A stretch of DNA of 64,000 nucleotides, taken from contig NZ_JACYUD010000009.1 of the NCBI RefSeq assembly GCF_014841565.1, forward strand, positions 158,203 to 222,202, in the 5' to 3' direction. Positions 1-9,036 of this stretch are shown one piece after another; the first letter of the stretch is position 1, and the number at the start of each line of letters is the position of its first letter. The DNA comes from Rhizobium sp. CFBP 8762. GTDB lineage: Bacteria; Pseudomonadota; Alphaproteobacteria; Rhizobiales; Rhizobiaceae. The notes under the pieces are model-generated. The model searched no databases. It saw only the letters and a list, made by a program, of their open reading frames with translations, and was not told where the DNA came from. The position numbers were made by a program, and so were the translations under genes.

Positions 1-980
1 CGGTTTCATAGGACGCTATCGTTACGGATTTCAGCGAGACCGCTTTGGACTGAGGATCGACCACCCAAACGGCAGGCGTTCCGTCGTTGGCCGAAAGGGC
101 TGTCCACGGCAACACGATCACCCGGCGCGGCATGAAATAGGCGGTGCCGGACACCGAAGAGCCGAGCGTCATGGCCTCCGGCGTCGGGCGTATCGCCACC
201 TTCACCCGCACGGTGCCACTGGCCGTGTCCATGGTTGGTGAAATCTCGCTGACGGTGCCCTGCGCAGTGACCGCAGGGTCAGCCAGCAATGCTATCGTCA
301 CGGGCTTATCGAGATATTTTTCGAAGAACAAGGATTCGTAGAGATCGAAGACCGCGTCCCGCTCACCATCGAGTGCGACGGTAAACATGGTCTGGCCCGC
401 CTGCGCCACCTGCCCGACTTCGGCGGTGCGCGCGGTCACAACGCCATCGGCATCAGCCACAAGATCCGTATAGGACAAGGATGCCTCAGCCGTGGACAGT
501 TGCGCAATCGCGGCGTTCAGCGAGCCTTCAGCCGTGCGCAGTGCCGTATCGGCCTGATCGAAGTCGCGCCTTGTGGTAAAACCTCGGCCCAGAAGCGTTT
601 TCTGGCGATCCAGCGCCGATTGCAACTGGCGAACCTGTGCTTGCGCCGACCGTACAGTTGCTCGCGAAGCTTCGACGTCGGCTTCCTGTTCCTGCCTGTC
701 AAGACGGGCAAGGCGCTGCCCGGCCTTTACGCGGCTGCCAACATCCACCAGCCGCTCGGTGATACGTCCGCCAACCCGAAACGCAAGATTGGTTTGTGTG
801 TGAGCGACGATCTCACCGGTCAGCGTCACCGTCTGGTCGCGCTCCACAAAGCGTGCGATCTCCGTTTTGACCAATGTTTCCGGCTTGGCGGCCGGCGTCT
901 CCGGCTTGCAGGCAACCAGTAAGGCACCTGCCAGCCCAACAATCAGCCATCGCCCGCTCATAAGTCCATTAATCTTCATA
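1..980 (-). CDS. RND efflux periplasmic adaptor lipoprotein (HlyD/AcrA family), 3' end cut by window edge
   Basis: An open frame runs from the ATG at 980 to the window edge without a stop, giving about 326 residues. The N-terminus is a lipoprotein signal with a Leu-Val-Ala-Cys lipobox (Cys24). It is followed by a biotinyl/lipoyl-like half (VGGRITERLVDVGSRVKAG region), an alpha-helical hairpin rich in Gln/Ala (about residues 105-175), the second lipoyl half and a beta-barrel. This is the standard membrane-fusion-protein layout. Such proteins link an inner-membrane RND pump to an outer-membrane channel. The pump gene would be expected downstream, outside the window. The substrate cannot be told. 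Family call is firm; the C-terminus is missing only because the window ends. Confidence 0.85.
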
Positions 981-1200
981 GATGCTTCCAGCAAGACAAG
1001 GCACCATTTAATATGGTTCCTCATTATATCGGGTGAGCCGATTTAACAAGTGGCTAAAGCTGTATTCTCTGATGGCGAAAAAAGCCATAGCGCATACTGA
1101 CCGTGCGGCGGCGCAATCCATTTATCGCAGACATTCCTAAGATACGATAAACGGTAAGCGCAACCGCTTTCACATCTGGACTACGCGTCAAAACAGTAAG

Positions 1201-3762
1201 TTATAACTGCCCCGTCGCGGTTGTAAGCAAGCGGCTGATCGACTGCTTGTCGAACGGTTTGGCGATACGGGGCACACTTGCCAGCGTCCCCGGAAATGCC
1301 GCCGACTCGCCGTAGCCGCTGGCAAAACCAAACGGAATGCCGCGTGCCTGCAAATCCTGCGCAAATGCAAAGCTCGTTTCCGTACCCAGACTGACATCCA
1401 GAAGGGCGAAATCCACGCGGTGACCATCAAGACCGATAGAGTCGACAAAGGAGCGCGCCTCCTTGACGGAAGAAGCCATCAGCACTTCGTCCACATCCAG
1501 CGCCAGCAAAATGTCTTCTGCCTCCATCGCGATGATGAAATTGTCCTCCAGCACCAGAACGCGGCGGATAGACGAAGGAATGGACATGGTGTTCACGTGT
1601 ATCAGCGCCTGTTCTCGGGCGTTAAGCCCCAATATCTCGGTTGCGTAGATCGCCGGAATTCTGAAATGCGCCACCAGACCGGTCGGCGCGTAGGTAATCT
1701 TGGCCTCGCCCTGCAAATCAAAGGGGATTGAGCGTTCAATAATCGTTGAGCCAAAACCGCGACGATTGGGCGCGTGCACGACCGGCCCGCCGCTCTCCTC
1801 CCAGCAAAACAGCATGTCATCCATCTCGTTGCGAGACAGTGTCACCGTTACCCTGCCCTGTGGTACGGACAAAGCGCCGTATTTGGCGGAATTCGTAACC
1901 AGTTCGTGGATCACCAGCGCCACGGTGGAAAAGGCCGCCGGTTCCAGCAGATGGTCGGGGCCCCTGACCGTTACGCGGCTGATAATGCCGCCCATATAGC
2001 TTTCGGCTTCGGTTTCCAGAATTCCTGAAAACGGTGCTGCCGACCAATTGACCTGAGTAATCTGGTCGTGCGCACGGGCCAGTGACTGAATGCGACTGTC
2101 CAGAACCTGTACATAATCGGCTGTCGACATCTGTTGTGACTGGGGTTGCGACTGGCCCTGCGAAATCAGCCCCCGCACCAGTCCCAGAATATTGCGAACC
2201 CGATGATTGAGTTCGGCAATCAGGATTTCCTGCTTTTCCTGCGCGCTCTTGCGCTCTTTCACCGCCTGGTCCGTCAACCGCAACACGGTTTCGAGGATGG
2301 TGATGCGCAACTGAGCAGCTGCGCGGATATCGAGCGCTGTCCACGGGCTGGACTGACCCTCGACCACCTCGCGCCAAGCTTCGAAGCTTTTGCGCGGGGA
2401 AACGCGCACACCCGCCGTCGATGAGACCGGCTTGTCCGGGTTTCCTGCCCACAACACGGTGCGGGCAAGTTCCCGACGGAAAATCAGGATGAAGTCACGG
2501 GGAGATTTTGAAATCGGTAGCGCCAGCACGCCTGCGGCCAGACCGGCGAAAGCACGACCCGGTTCGTACACCGAGCCGATGTCGGACGTGGCGTAGATCT
2601 GATTGGCCGCCGTGCGATTGAGAAACCGCACGAGATCATCGATATGCGCCTCGCCGGGCGTAATCCCCACAGTCGCGGATTTTCCGTCAAAGTAAACGGC
2701 AACGCCATCGCCCTTGAAGACAGACATGAATTCGCTGCTGATTTCCAGCATGGCGTCAATGGTCGACTCCGCTGCGGCAACGACATTGGGCATGCTGGAT
2801 GCCAGATCCTGCACGGTCCGGTCGTGCTCCTGCTCTTCCTCCCGCTGCTGGCTATCGAGGATCAACGAGAACATCTGTCCGAACAGTTCCGCCGCCCCCC
2901 GCTTGGACTGGTTCAGTGTCAACGGATGGGTGTGATGACAGGCAATGAGTCCCCACAGCTTTCCCCGCACGATGATGGACACCGACATGGAGGCGCTGAC
3001 GCCCATATTCTTCAAATATTCGATATGGATGGGAGACACAGCCCGAAGCGCCGATTGCGACAGGTCCAGCGGCTGTCCATCCGGATTTTTTTCAGGATAA
3101 AGCCGCACGCAGGGGTCGTTGACATCGGCAATCAACCGGATGCTCTGGCGCAAATACAAAGCCCGCGCCTGCTTCGGAATATCGCTGGCGGGGTAACGCA
3201 GGTGCAGATAGGGCGTTAAGCTCGACGTCTTTGCCTCGGCAATCACTTCGCCGCTATCGTCCTGCATGAATTGATAGATCATCACCCGGTCAAACCCGGT
3301 AATGGCGCGCATGTAGCGCGCCGCGTCCGAACACAGTCGGCTCAAGCCCTTGGTGGACGACAGGCGGTTGATCGCAGAGCGTACAGCGGACTGGATATCG
3401 TCCGTTTCCACCTGTTTGGCAGCGGCCTCGAACTCCAGAACGACATTGCTGGTGGAAATATGCAGCGACACATCGCAGGCTGGCGCGTTTTCGGTTACGT
3501 GAATGCCACGCAAGCGCTCCACCCCATCCCGACCACGCAGGTTTTGCAGCCGGTTGCGAATGGTGTGAATAACATCGGACTGGATGAAATTGGTCAATGG
3601 ATGACCGACGATATCCTCTGCCGAGAAGCCGATGAGCCGGTCCACATTGGTGGATGCGTAAGAGACAATCCAGTCCTGAGAAACGGCAATCAGAACGCCA
3701 AAGGTTTGCAAACGGCCGGGAATATGAATCGGCTCACGATCGCAAGTGCTCAAATCGGTCAC
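1201..3762 (-). CDS. Bacteriophytochrome hybrid histidine kinase (PAS-GAF-PHY-HWE kinase-receiver)
   Basis: 853 residues. The N-terminal PAS domain carries Cys7 in the position used by bacteriophytochromes to bind biliverdin, followed by a CDREPIHIPG-type strand. The GAF domain has the PASDIP motif. A PHY domain follows (about 325-500). The kinase is of the HWE class: phospho-acceptor His520 in ELNHRVRN and a WEE motif in the ATPase part. A receiver domain closes the protein, with putative phospho-acceptor Asp789 and the KPFD lysine. This order matches Agrobacterium Agp2/BphP2-type photoreceptors, which sense red/far-red light. No heme oxygenase gene for making biliverdin lies nearby in the window. 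A perfect 19-bp palindrome lies just upstream of the start. A bathy dark state is inference from the architecture, not visible in the sequence. Confidence 0.9.
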   Translation of the reverse strand: MTDLSTCDREPIHIPGRLQTFGVLIAVSQDWIVSYASTNVDRLIGFSAEDIVGHPLTNFIQSDVIHTIRNRLQNLRGRDGVERLRGIHVTENAPACDVSLHISTSNVVLEFEAAAKQVETDDIQSAVRSAINRLSSTKGLSRLCSDAARYMRAITGFDRVMIYQFMQDDSGEVIAEAKTSSLTPYLHLRYPASDIPKQARALYLRQSIRLIADVNDPCVRLYPEKNPDGQPLDLSQSALRAVSPIHIEYLKNMGVSASMSVSIIVRGKLWGLIACHHTHPLTLNQSKRGAAELFGQMFSLILDSQQREEEQEHDRTVQDLASSMPNVVAAAESTIDAMLEISSEFMSVFKGDGVAVYFDGKSATVGITPGEAHIDDLVRFLNRTAANQIYATSDIGSVYEPGRAFAGLAAGVLALPISKSPRDFILIFRRELARTVLWAGNPDKPVSSTAGVRVSPRKSFEAWREVVEGQSSPWTALDIRAAAQLRITILETVLRLTDQAVKERKSAQEKQEILIAELNHRVRNILGLVRGLISQGQSQPQSQQMSTADYVQVLDSRIQSLARAHDQITQVNWSAAPFSGILETEAESYMGGIISRVTVRGPDHLLEPAAFSTVALVIHELVTNSAKYGALSVPQGRVTVTLSRNEMDDMLFCWEESGGPVVHAPNRRGFGSTIIERSIPFDLQGEAKITYAPTGLVAHFRIPAIYATEILGLNAREQALIHVNTMSIPSSIRRVLVLEDNFIIAMEAEDILLALDVDEVLMASSVKEARSFVDSIGLDGHRVDFALLDVSLGTETSFAFAQDLQARGIPFGFASGYGESAAFPGTLASVPRIAKPFDKQSISRLLTTATGQL

Positions 3763-4133
3763 AGGCAGAACAGTCCTCTCAGTTCATTTCGCGTGAACAC
3801 GGTTCACGCCAGATACTTTAAATAGGGCTGCAGAGGATCATCGATAATCGGCGCGATCAAACCTTGCAGAGAACTCAAAATGGTATGCATGAAAACGAAT
3901 CGTTCGACACGGCCTTTTACCCTCCGCGTCCGCTGGCTTCATTTAAATAAGACATAGCCAGCTTGAAATATGGTTTTCACATTACTGTAGTACGATAAGC
4001 TGACGCGAACTTAGTGCGTCATTTGATTTCCGAAAGAGGGACATGAATATTTTTGATGGCTCGCTTGTTGATCTCGTCAAAGAAACCGAAATCGCTTATA
4101 CAAAGAGAGAGTTTTGGTTTGGGAGGACCGACG
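3763..4133. other. Intergenic stretch between phytochrome and small ORF
   Basis: 371 bases. Apart from the palindrome at 3791-3809 I see an A/T-rich stretch around 3940-4020 that could hold divergent promoters. No open frame has a convincing start and no RNA gene is recognisable. Confidence 0.4.
3791..3809. promoter_or_regulatory. Perfect palindrome upstream of the phytochrome gene (candidate operator)
   Basis: GCGTGAAC-ACG-GTTCACGC is a perfect 8-bp inverted repeat with a 3-nt spacer, 28 nt upstream of the phytochrome start at 3762. Size, symmetry and position fit a dimeric-repressor operator. There is no T-run, so it is not a terminator. The regulator is unknown. Confidence 0.5.
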
Positions 4134-4280
4134 ATGGCAATCACCGACATTGAGAGAATGGAACATGCTGCCCGCGTGGTCTTCGGCTTCGATGATAACG
4201 TGGAAATCGCACCGCTCGGCTTCTGGCAAATGTGTCAGCACGTCATCGCCGAGTGGCTGGGGCGGCTTGGTCTGCGGTAG
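4134..4280 (+). CDS. Small hypothetical protein (48 aa)
   Basis: An ATG at 4134 is preceded at good spacing by a strong Shine-Dalgarno sequence (GGGAGGA, 4121-4127). The frame encodes 48 residues beginning MAITDIERMEHAARVVFGFD, with no signal peptide or membrane helix. The frame also extends upstream to an ATG at 4053, but the ribosome site favours the short form. The gene ends 12 nt before the convergent Crp/Fnr gene. I do not recognise the family. The main support is the ribosome-binding site. Confidence 0.5.
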   Translation: MAITDIERMEHAARVVFGFDDNVEIAPLGFWQMCQHVIAEWLGRLGLR

Positions 4281-4291
4281 GTACACCGGGC

Positions 4292-5047
4292 TTAAATGAA
4301 CGGCCTCTTGCCTTCGCCGACACCTTTCCATCCAGCAATATCCTCAAGCCCTCGCTGATCCAGGATTTCGCAGGATCGCTCTGCCCAGCGGATCATGCCT
4401 TTGTCAGAGAGCTTGCGCAAAGTCTTGTTGGTGTGGACAATGGACAGGCCGAGCGTATCGGCCAGATGCTGCTGCGTGATGGGAATAACGCAGCGGCCTG
4501 ACCGAAACAGGTCCAGCACGCTGGCACGCTGCGCCAGCATCGCCAACAGATAGGCTGCTCTTTCCAATGCCGAGCGGCGGCCAATGCTCAGCAGGTTTTC
4601 GTCCAGCATCCGCTCCTCGCGCGCGGCAATCCAGGTAAGATCGAAAGCAAGATCGGGGTAGCCACGATAGAGTGTCGAGAGCTCTTTCTTCTCGAACACG
4701 CAGAGTGTGACCGGAGACAGGGCCTCGATGGAATGCTGCATCTCGCCCGTCAAGCTGCCCTGCAAGCCAATGAGATCGCCGGGCATAACGTAGTTGAGAA
4801 TCTGACGGCGTCCGTCCTCCAGCATTTTATAGCGAAACCCCCAACCGGCCAGAACCGTGAACAGGTGCGCGCTCTGCGCCCCCTCCATCAGAATAATCTG
4901 CCCGGCCTCGACCGACACTTCGCTTTTCTTGAAATGCGAGACGAACTCAAGCTCATCCGGGGTAAATTCGCGGAAATGCGGCAGAGGCCGCAAAGGACAG
5001 AGCTCGCAGGGCGTCTTGCGGATGACTTTCAGATTGACTAGGGACAT
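4292..5047 (-). CDS. Crp/Fnr-family transcriptional regulator
   Basis: 251 residues. There is an N-terminal cyclic-nucleotide-binding-like beta-roll (about 25-145), a dimerisation helix and a C-terminal winged helix (about 165-235) with the recognition region QQHLADTLGLSIVHTNKTLR. Cys14 and Cys17 form a CELC pair at the N-terminus, but the further cysteines expected for a full Fnr-type iron-sulfur cluster are not arranged in the usual pattern. Oxygen sensing is therefore uncertain. It is transcribed away from the esterase gene and is flanked by a small convergent ORF. Target genes cannot be told from the window. Confidence 0.85.
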   Translation of the reverse strand: MSLVNLKVIRKTPCELCPLRPLPHFREFTPDELEFVSHFKKSEVSVEAGQIILMEGAQSAHLFTVLAGWGFRYKMLEDGRRQILNYVMPGDLIGLQGSLTGEMQHSIEALSPVTLCVFEKKELSTLYRGYPDLAFDLTWIAAREERMLDENLLSIGRRSALERAAYLLAMLAQRASVLDLFRSGRCVIPITQQHLADTLGLSIVHTNKTLRKLSDKGMIRWAERSCEILDQRGLEDIAGWKGVGEGKRPFI

Positions 5048-5167
5048 TCATCTCTCGTGGTGGCGTACGCCGTCCAAACCAATGCGGAAATTATAGGCAT
5101 CCGTTACCCTCAAATGGAACGGATTGTAAACAGAGTCTTTACGTGGCTTCTGTAGCCGGAGGTAAAC

Positions 5168-5803
5168 ATGTCTGCAACCGACGCTGATTTCATCCATAGC
5201 TTTCATGCCTCAACCCATGGCTCAACTTATGACTCATCAACGACATTCGTGCTGCTTCATGGCACCGGAGGTGATGAAACCAGCCTTTTGCCCTTGATGC
5301 GACATATCGCCCCCGGTTCTGCCACCCTTGCCATGCGCGGACGCAGTCTGGACGAAGGCTTTGCCCGCTGGTTTCGCCGCCAGACCGCAGTGACGTTCGA
5401 TCAAGCCCATATCCGGGCAGAGGCAGAAGCGCTCGACCGTTTTTTGAAAGCAGCCATGAAACGCTATGATATTGAGCCGGAAACCTGCGTTTTTCTGGGC
5501 TTTTCCAATGGTGCCAATATGATCGGAGCCATGCTGGAATCCTGTCCCGACACCATCCGCAACGCTATTTTGCTGCGGCCCATGCAGGTGCTGAACGCCG
5601 TTGATCCCGTAAACCTGACAGGCGTTCAGGTTCTCGTGACGAACGGCGCGCAAGACCCATTCGGGCCCTACGCGCCGCCCTTGATAGAGCATTTGGAACG
5701 CGCCGGAGCATCCGTCGCCAGCCACATGCTGCCGGTGGGACATGATCTGATATTGGAAGACGCTCGCCTTTGCCGCTCGTGGCTGGACGAGCGTGGGCTT
5801 TGA
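5168..5803 (+). CDS. Alpha/beta hydrolase, phospholipase/carboxylesterase family (MhqD-like)
   Basis: 211 residues with an alpha/beta-hydrolase fold of the LysoPL/carboxylesterase type. It has the oxyanion strand LLHGTGGDE (about 29-37), the nucleophile elbow GFSNGAN (Ser about 117), a later Asp in NGAQDPFGP and a catalytic His in PVGHDL. The start is at 5168 with AGGT/GGAGG-like sequence upstream (ccggaggtaaac). Its stop lies 3 nt from the end of the convergent ring-cleaving dioxygenase gene. This esterase/dioxygenase pairing is also seen in the Bacillus MhqD/MhqO quinone-response genes, so a role in handling quinone-like electrophiles is a reasonable inference, not shown. Confidence 0.8.
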   Translation: MSATDADFIHSFHASTHGSTYDSSTTFVLLHGTGGDETSLLPLMRHIAPGSATLAMRGRSLDEGFARWFRRQTAVTFDQAHIRAEAEALDRFLKAAMKRYDIEPETCVFLGFSNGANMIGAMLESCPDTIRNAILLRPMQVLNAVDPVNLTGVQVLVTNGAQDPFGPYAPPLIEHLERAGASVASHMLPVGHDLILEDARLCRSWLDERGL

Positions 5804-5806
5804 TCG

Positions 5807-6754
5807 TTAAGCCAGAGGCTTCAGGCGGGCTTCGATGGAGGCCCGCTTGTCTTCCAGAAATGGCGGAAGCGACAGGCTTTCACCCAGCGTTTCCAAGGGT
5901 TCGTCCACGGCAAAGCCAGGGCCATCGGTCGCCAGTTCAAACAGAACGCCATTCGGCTCACGGAAGTAGAGCGAGCGGAAATAATAGCGCTCCACCTCCC
6001 CGCTGGATGGCAGACGGAAGCCGCGCACGCGCTTTGTCCACTCGGTGAGCGCTCGGCTGTCCGGCACGCGAAACGCGACATGGTGGACAGCGCCCGCACC
6101 CTGATGGGCGACCGGCAGCGTAGGCTGCACGGCCACATGCAGCTCCGCCGAGGGACCGCCCTCGCCCATGGAAAACACATGAACATGTCCGATTCCATCT
6201 GGCGATGGGTAGTCACGAACCCTGGTCATATTCATGATTTCCGTCAGTACCAGTTCCGTATTGTCGATGACCGGCACGCTCATCACGATGGGCCCGAGGC
6301 CCTTGATCTGATGGACAGCATCCACCGGACTGCGATCCCAGGGATGTGACGGGGCATTCGTATCATCCGCCACCAGCCGAAAGCGCTGGCCTTCAAAATC
6401 TTCGAACTCGATAGACGCCGCGCCGCCGATCTCGATAATATCACCCGCCTTGACCCTGGCCTCGTCCAGACGACGCTTCCAAAACTCCAGACTGGTTTGC
6501 GAGCCGACCCGCAGCCCGGTTGCGATTACGCTGTGGGTGCCGCGCCGTTCGCGTTGCACCGGAAAATCGAAGAACGTCAAATCCGTGCCGGGGCTGGCTT
6601 TGCCATCGGCATAGAACAGGTGATAGGCGCTGGTGTCGTCCTGATTGACGGTTTTCTTCACCAGTCGCAGACCGAGTGTCTGTGTGTAAAAGTTGAGATT
6701 ATCGGCTGGCCTGGCGGTAATGGCCGTCAGGTGATGAATGCCCGTGAGTTGCAT
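5807..6754 (-). CDS. VOC-superfamily ring-cleaving dioxygenase (MhqO/LinE-like)
   Basis: 315 residues made of two vicinal-oxygen-chelate modules. The first begins GIHHLTAITARPADN, the second carries GAGAVHHVAF and YFREPNGVLFELATDGPGF. These are the strands that supply the His/His/Glu metal ligands in the glyoxalase/extradiol superfamily. The start at 6754 has GGAGG nine bases upstream; the alternative at 6769 has none. It converges on the esterase gene with a 3-nt gap. Members of this subgroup are linked to hydroquinone or catechol ring opening. The substrate here is unknown. Confidence 0.82.
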   Translation of the reverse strand: MQLTGIHHLTAITARPADNLNFYTQTLGLRLVKKTVNQDDTSAYHLFYADGKASPGTDLTFFDFPVQRERRGTHSVIATGLRVGSQTSLEFWKRRLDEARVKAGDIIEIGGAASIEFEDFEGQRFRLVADDTNAPSHPWDRSPVDAVHQIKGLGPIVMSVPVIDNTELVLTEIMNMTRVRDYPSPDGIGHVHVFSMGEGGPSAELHVAVQPTLPVAHQGAGAVHHVAFRVPDSRALTEWTKRVRGFRLPSSGEVERYYFRSLYFREPNGVLFELATDGPGFAVDEPLETLGESLSLPPFLEDKRASIEARLKPLA

Positions 6755-6841
6755 GATATAAACCTCCATCTTGTGTTGCCCCTTCATATCGCGCTTTCGG
6801 CACATGCCAGAAGGGGCAGAACGATGAACAGGCCGTTCTCA

Positions 6842-8059
6842 CTATGCGGCTTTTTTTGCTCCTCTCGACTCGGACAGACGCGGCAGAAAGATTGTCAGCA
6901 CACCCAGAAGCGGAAAATATGAGCAGAGCTTGTAGACAAATTCAATGCCGTAGAGATCGACATACCCGCCAAGCAGGGCCGCACCCACGCCACCCGCACC
7001 GAAGGCGAAGCCGAAAAACACCCCTGCAATCATGCCCACACGACCCGGCACAAGTTCCTGCGCAAACACCACGATATTTGAGAATGCCGAGGAAAAGATC
7101 AGGCCGATGATGACGGTCAGCACTGCGGTCCAGAAAAGCGAGGCATAAGGCAGGAGCAGCGCGAAGGGAATGACACCCAGAATGGAAAACCAGATGACGA
7201 ACCGCGTGCCGAACCGGTCCCCGATCGGCCCGCCGAGAAACACGCCAGCGGCGGATGCACCCAGAAACAGGAACAGCAGCAATTGCGAGTTTTGAACGCT
7301 CACGCCGAACCGTTCAATGGTGTAAAATGTGAAGTAGCTGGAAAAGCTCGCCATATAGACGTTTTTGGTGGTCGTCAGCAGCACCAGCACCAAGAGCGCC
7401 CAGATCACCTGCCGGCGTGGCAGCGGCAGTGCGCGGCTGGGTGCCGTGCGGTGCATGGCACTGCGGTAGCTTTCCGAGTACCATTTGCCGACGCGGATCA
7501 GCACGAAAAAGCCGATCAGCGCTGCCAACGAGAACCACGCAACGCTGCCCTGTCCGTATGGCAGCACGATAAACGCGGCAAGCAGCGGCCCCATGGCCGA
7601 TCCCGCATTTCCGCCAACCTGAAACAAGGACTGCGCCAAACCATGACGCCCACCCGACGCCAGCCGTGCAACGCGCGAGGACTCGGGATGGAAAATGGCC
7701 GAGCCAAGCCCGATAAGGCTCGCACCAATCAGCAACATGGAGAAATCATGTGCAAAAGCCAGCGTGATCAGCCCCGTGCAGGTGCTGAGCATTCCAACGG
7801 GCAGTGAGTACGGCATGGGCCAGCGGTCGGTGATAATCCCAATGAGGGGCTGCAACAGAGACGCGGTGACTTGAAAGGTAAAGGTCAAAATACCGATCTG
7901 CGTGTAATCAAGCTGGTAGTTGTCCTTGATAACGGGATAGATGGCCGTCAGAAGCGACTGCATGATATCGTTCAGAAGGTGACAGAAACTCACCGCGACG
8001 ATGATTGCAAATGCTGTTTTGTTTGCCTGATCGCTGCCCGAAGACGTTACCGATGCCAT
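6842..8059 (-). CDS. MFS transporter, fosmidomycin-resistance (Fsr) subfamily
   Basis: 405 residues with about twelve hydrophobic helices. The first helix carries the CHLLNDIMQSLLTAIYP signature characteristic of Fsr-type exporters, followed by GIITDRWP, the MFS loop 2-3 equivalent. The start at 8059 is preceded by GGAGGAG. A longer frame opens at 8143 but lacks a ribosome site. It lies upstream of, and on the same strand as, the dioxygenase gene, 87 bp away, so the two may be co-transcribed. Drug or metabolite efflux is likely; the substrate is not determinable. Confidence 0.88.
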   Translation of the reverse strand: MASVTSSGSDQANKTAFAIIVAVSFCHLLNDIMQSLLTAIYPVIKDNYQLDYTQIGILTFTFQVTASLLQPLIGIITDRWPMPYSLPVGMLSTCTGLITLAFAHDFSMLLIGASLIGLGSAIFHPESSRVARLASGGRHGLAQSLFQVGGNAGSAMGPLLAAFIVLPYGQGSVAWFSLAALIGFFVLIRVGKWYSESYRSAMHRTAPSRALPLPRRQVIWALLVLVLLTTTKNVYMASFSSYFTFYTIERFGVSVQNSQLLLFLFLGASAAGVFLGGPIGDRFGTRFVIWFSILGVIPFALLLPYASLFWTAVLTVIIGLIFSSAFSNIVVFAQELVPGRVGMIAGVFFGFAFGAGGVGAALLGGYVDLYGIEFVYKLCSYFPLLGVLTIFLPRLSESRGAKKAA

Positions 8060-8274
8060 TTGTGGCTCTCCTCCATGTCTCGAACGCGTTAAACGCCTGA
8101 GATTCAGAAGGTGCAAGCCCGAAATGGCCGGGAAATGATTCATTAGTCAAACAATTCCACTGTTCTATCCTCGGCTAATCAAGGCTCTTCTCGAAAGATG
8201 GAACTTTTTTAGCTCTCGCGACTTGTGACCAATCGAAACGCGGCGCGTCTCGCACGGCATGGCAGGGGGCAAAC

Positions 8275-9036
8275 ATGAAACAGATTTATACGCCCTACTG
8301 CGGAGCAGCCCCTTCACCTGATGCCCTTTGGTCCAGCTGGAATCTTGATCCGGTGTTGCTGGGCGCGTTCGTTCTCGCCATCCCGTTATATCTGATGCGG
8401 TCGCGTGGGGGCACACAAGCGCAACACAGTGCGTTCTGGGTGGCTTACGGTCTGCTTGCACTGTTTCTGATTTCACCGCTGTGCGCGTTGAGTTCTGCGC
8501 TGTTTTCCATTCGCGTTTTGCACCATGTCGTGCTGATCGGCTTTGTCGCGCCACTGCTGGCGGTTGCGCTGCGCCGGGAGACCGACGAAAACAGCGCCAA
8601 CCTGCTGCCGCTGTTCTTCCTCGTTCACACCATCATCGTGTGGATGTGGCATGCCCCTGTTTTCTACAGCATGGCGCTGGCCAGCACATCCCTGTTCTGG
8701 GTGATGGAACTGTCTCTGCTTCTTTCGGCATTCTTTTTATGGCGGGCCATCTTCTGTGCGGCGGTCAATCCGGGTCTGGCACTGGCTGGCCTGCTGGCAA
8801 CGGTCATCCAGATGGGCATGCTTGGCGCACTTCTGACCTTCACCGAGCGTCCAATGTTCATCGAACACTTCCTGACCACAGATGCCTATGGCCTGACCGC
8901 CATGGAAGATCAGCAACTGGCTGGCCTGCTGATGTGGGTGCCTGCCGCCCTACCCTACCTGCTGGCGGCGCTGATCACCGTGTTTCGCCTGCTATCGGAC
9001 AAGGAGCCGCTTGCCGGTGTCGGCAACCGCGAATGA
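8275..9036 (+). CDS. Cytochrome c oxidase assembly factor, CtaG (Caa3_CtaG) family
   Basis: 253 residues with about seven transmembrane helices and conserved histidines in VLHHVVLIGF, LVHTIIVWMWHAP and FIEHFLTT. This is the pattern of the Caa3-type CtaG membrane family involved in copper delivery to, or assembly of, aa3/caa3 oxidases. The start at 8275 follows AGGGGGCAAAC. Its stop overlaps the next start (ATGA), so the two are translationally coupled. It opens a five-gene oxidase locus on the plus strand. Confidence 0.85.
   Translation: MKQIYTPYCGAAPSPDALWSSWNLDPVLLGAFVLAIPLYLMRSRGGTQAQHSAFWVAYGLLALFLISPLCALSSALFSIRVLHHVVLIGFVAPLLAVALRRETDENSANLLPLFFLVHTIIVWMWHAPVFYSMALASTSLFWVMELSLLLSAFFLWRAIFCAAVNPGLALAGLLATVIQMGMLGALLTFTERPMFIEHFLTTDAYGLTAMEDQQLAGLLMWVPAALPYLLAALITVFRLLSDKEPLAGVGNRE

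Noticed and set aside
8165..8554. Minus-strand open frame of 129 codons over the ctaG start
   Set aside because: It overlaps the ctaG-like gene and has no ribosome site or domain.
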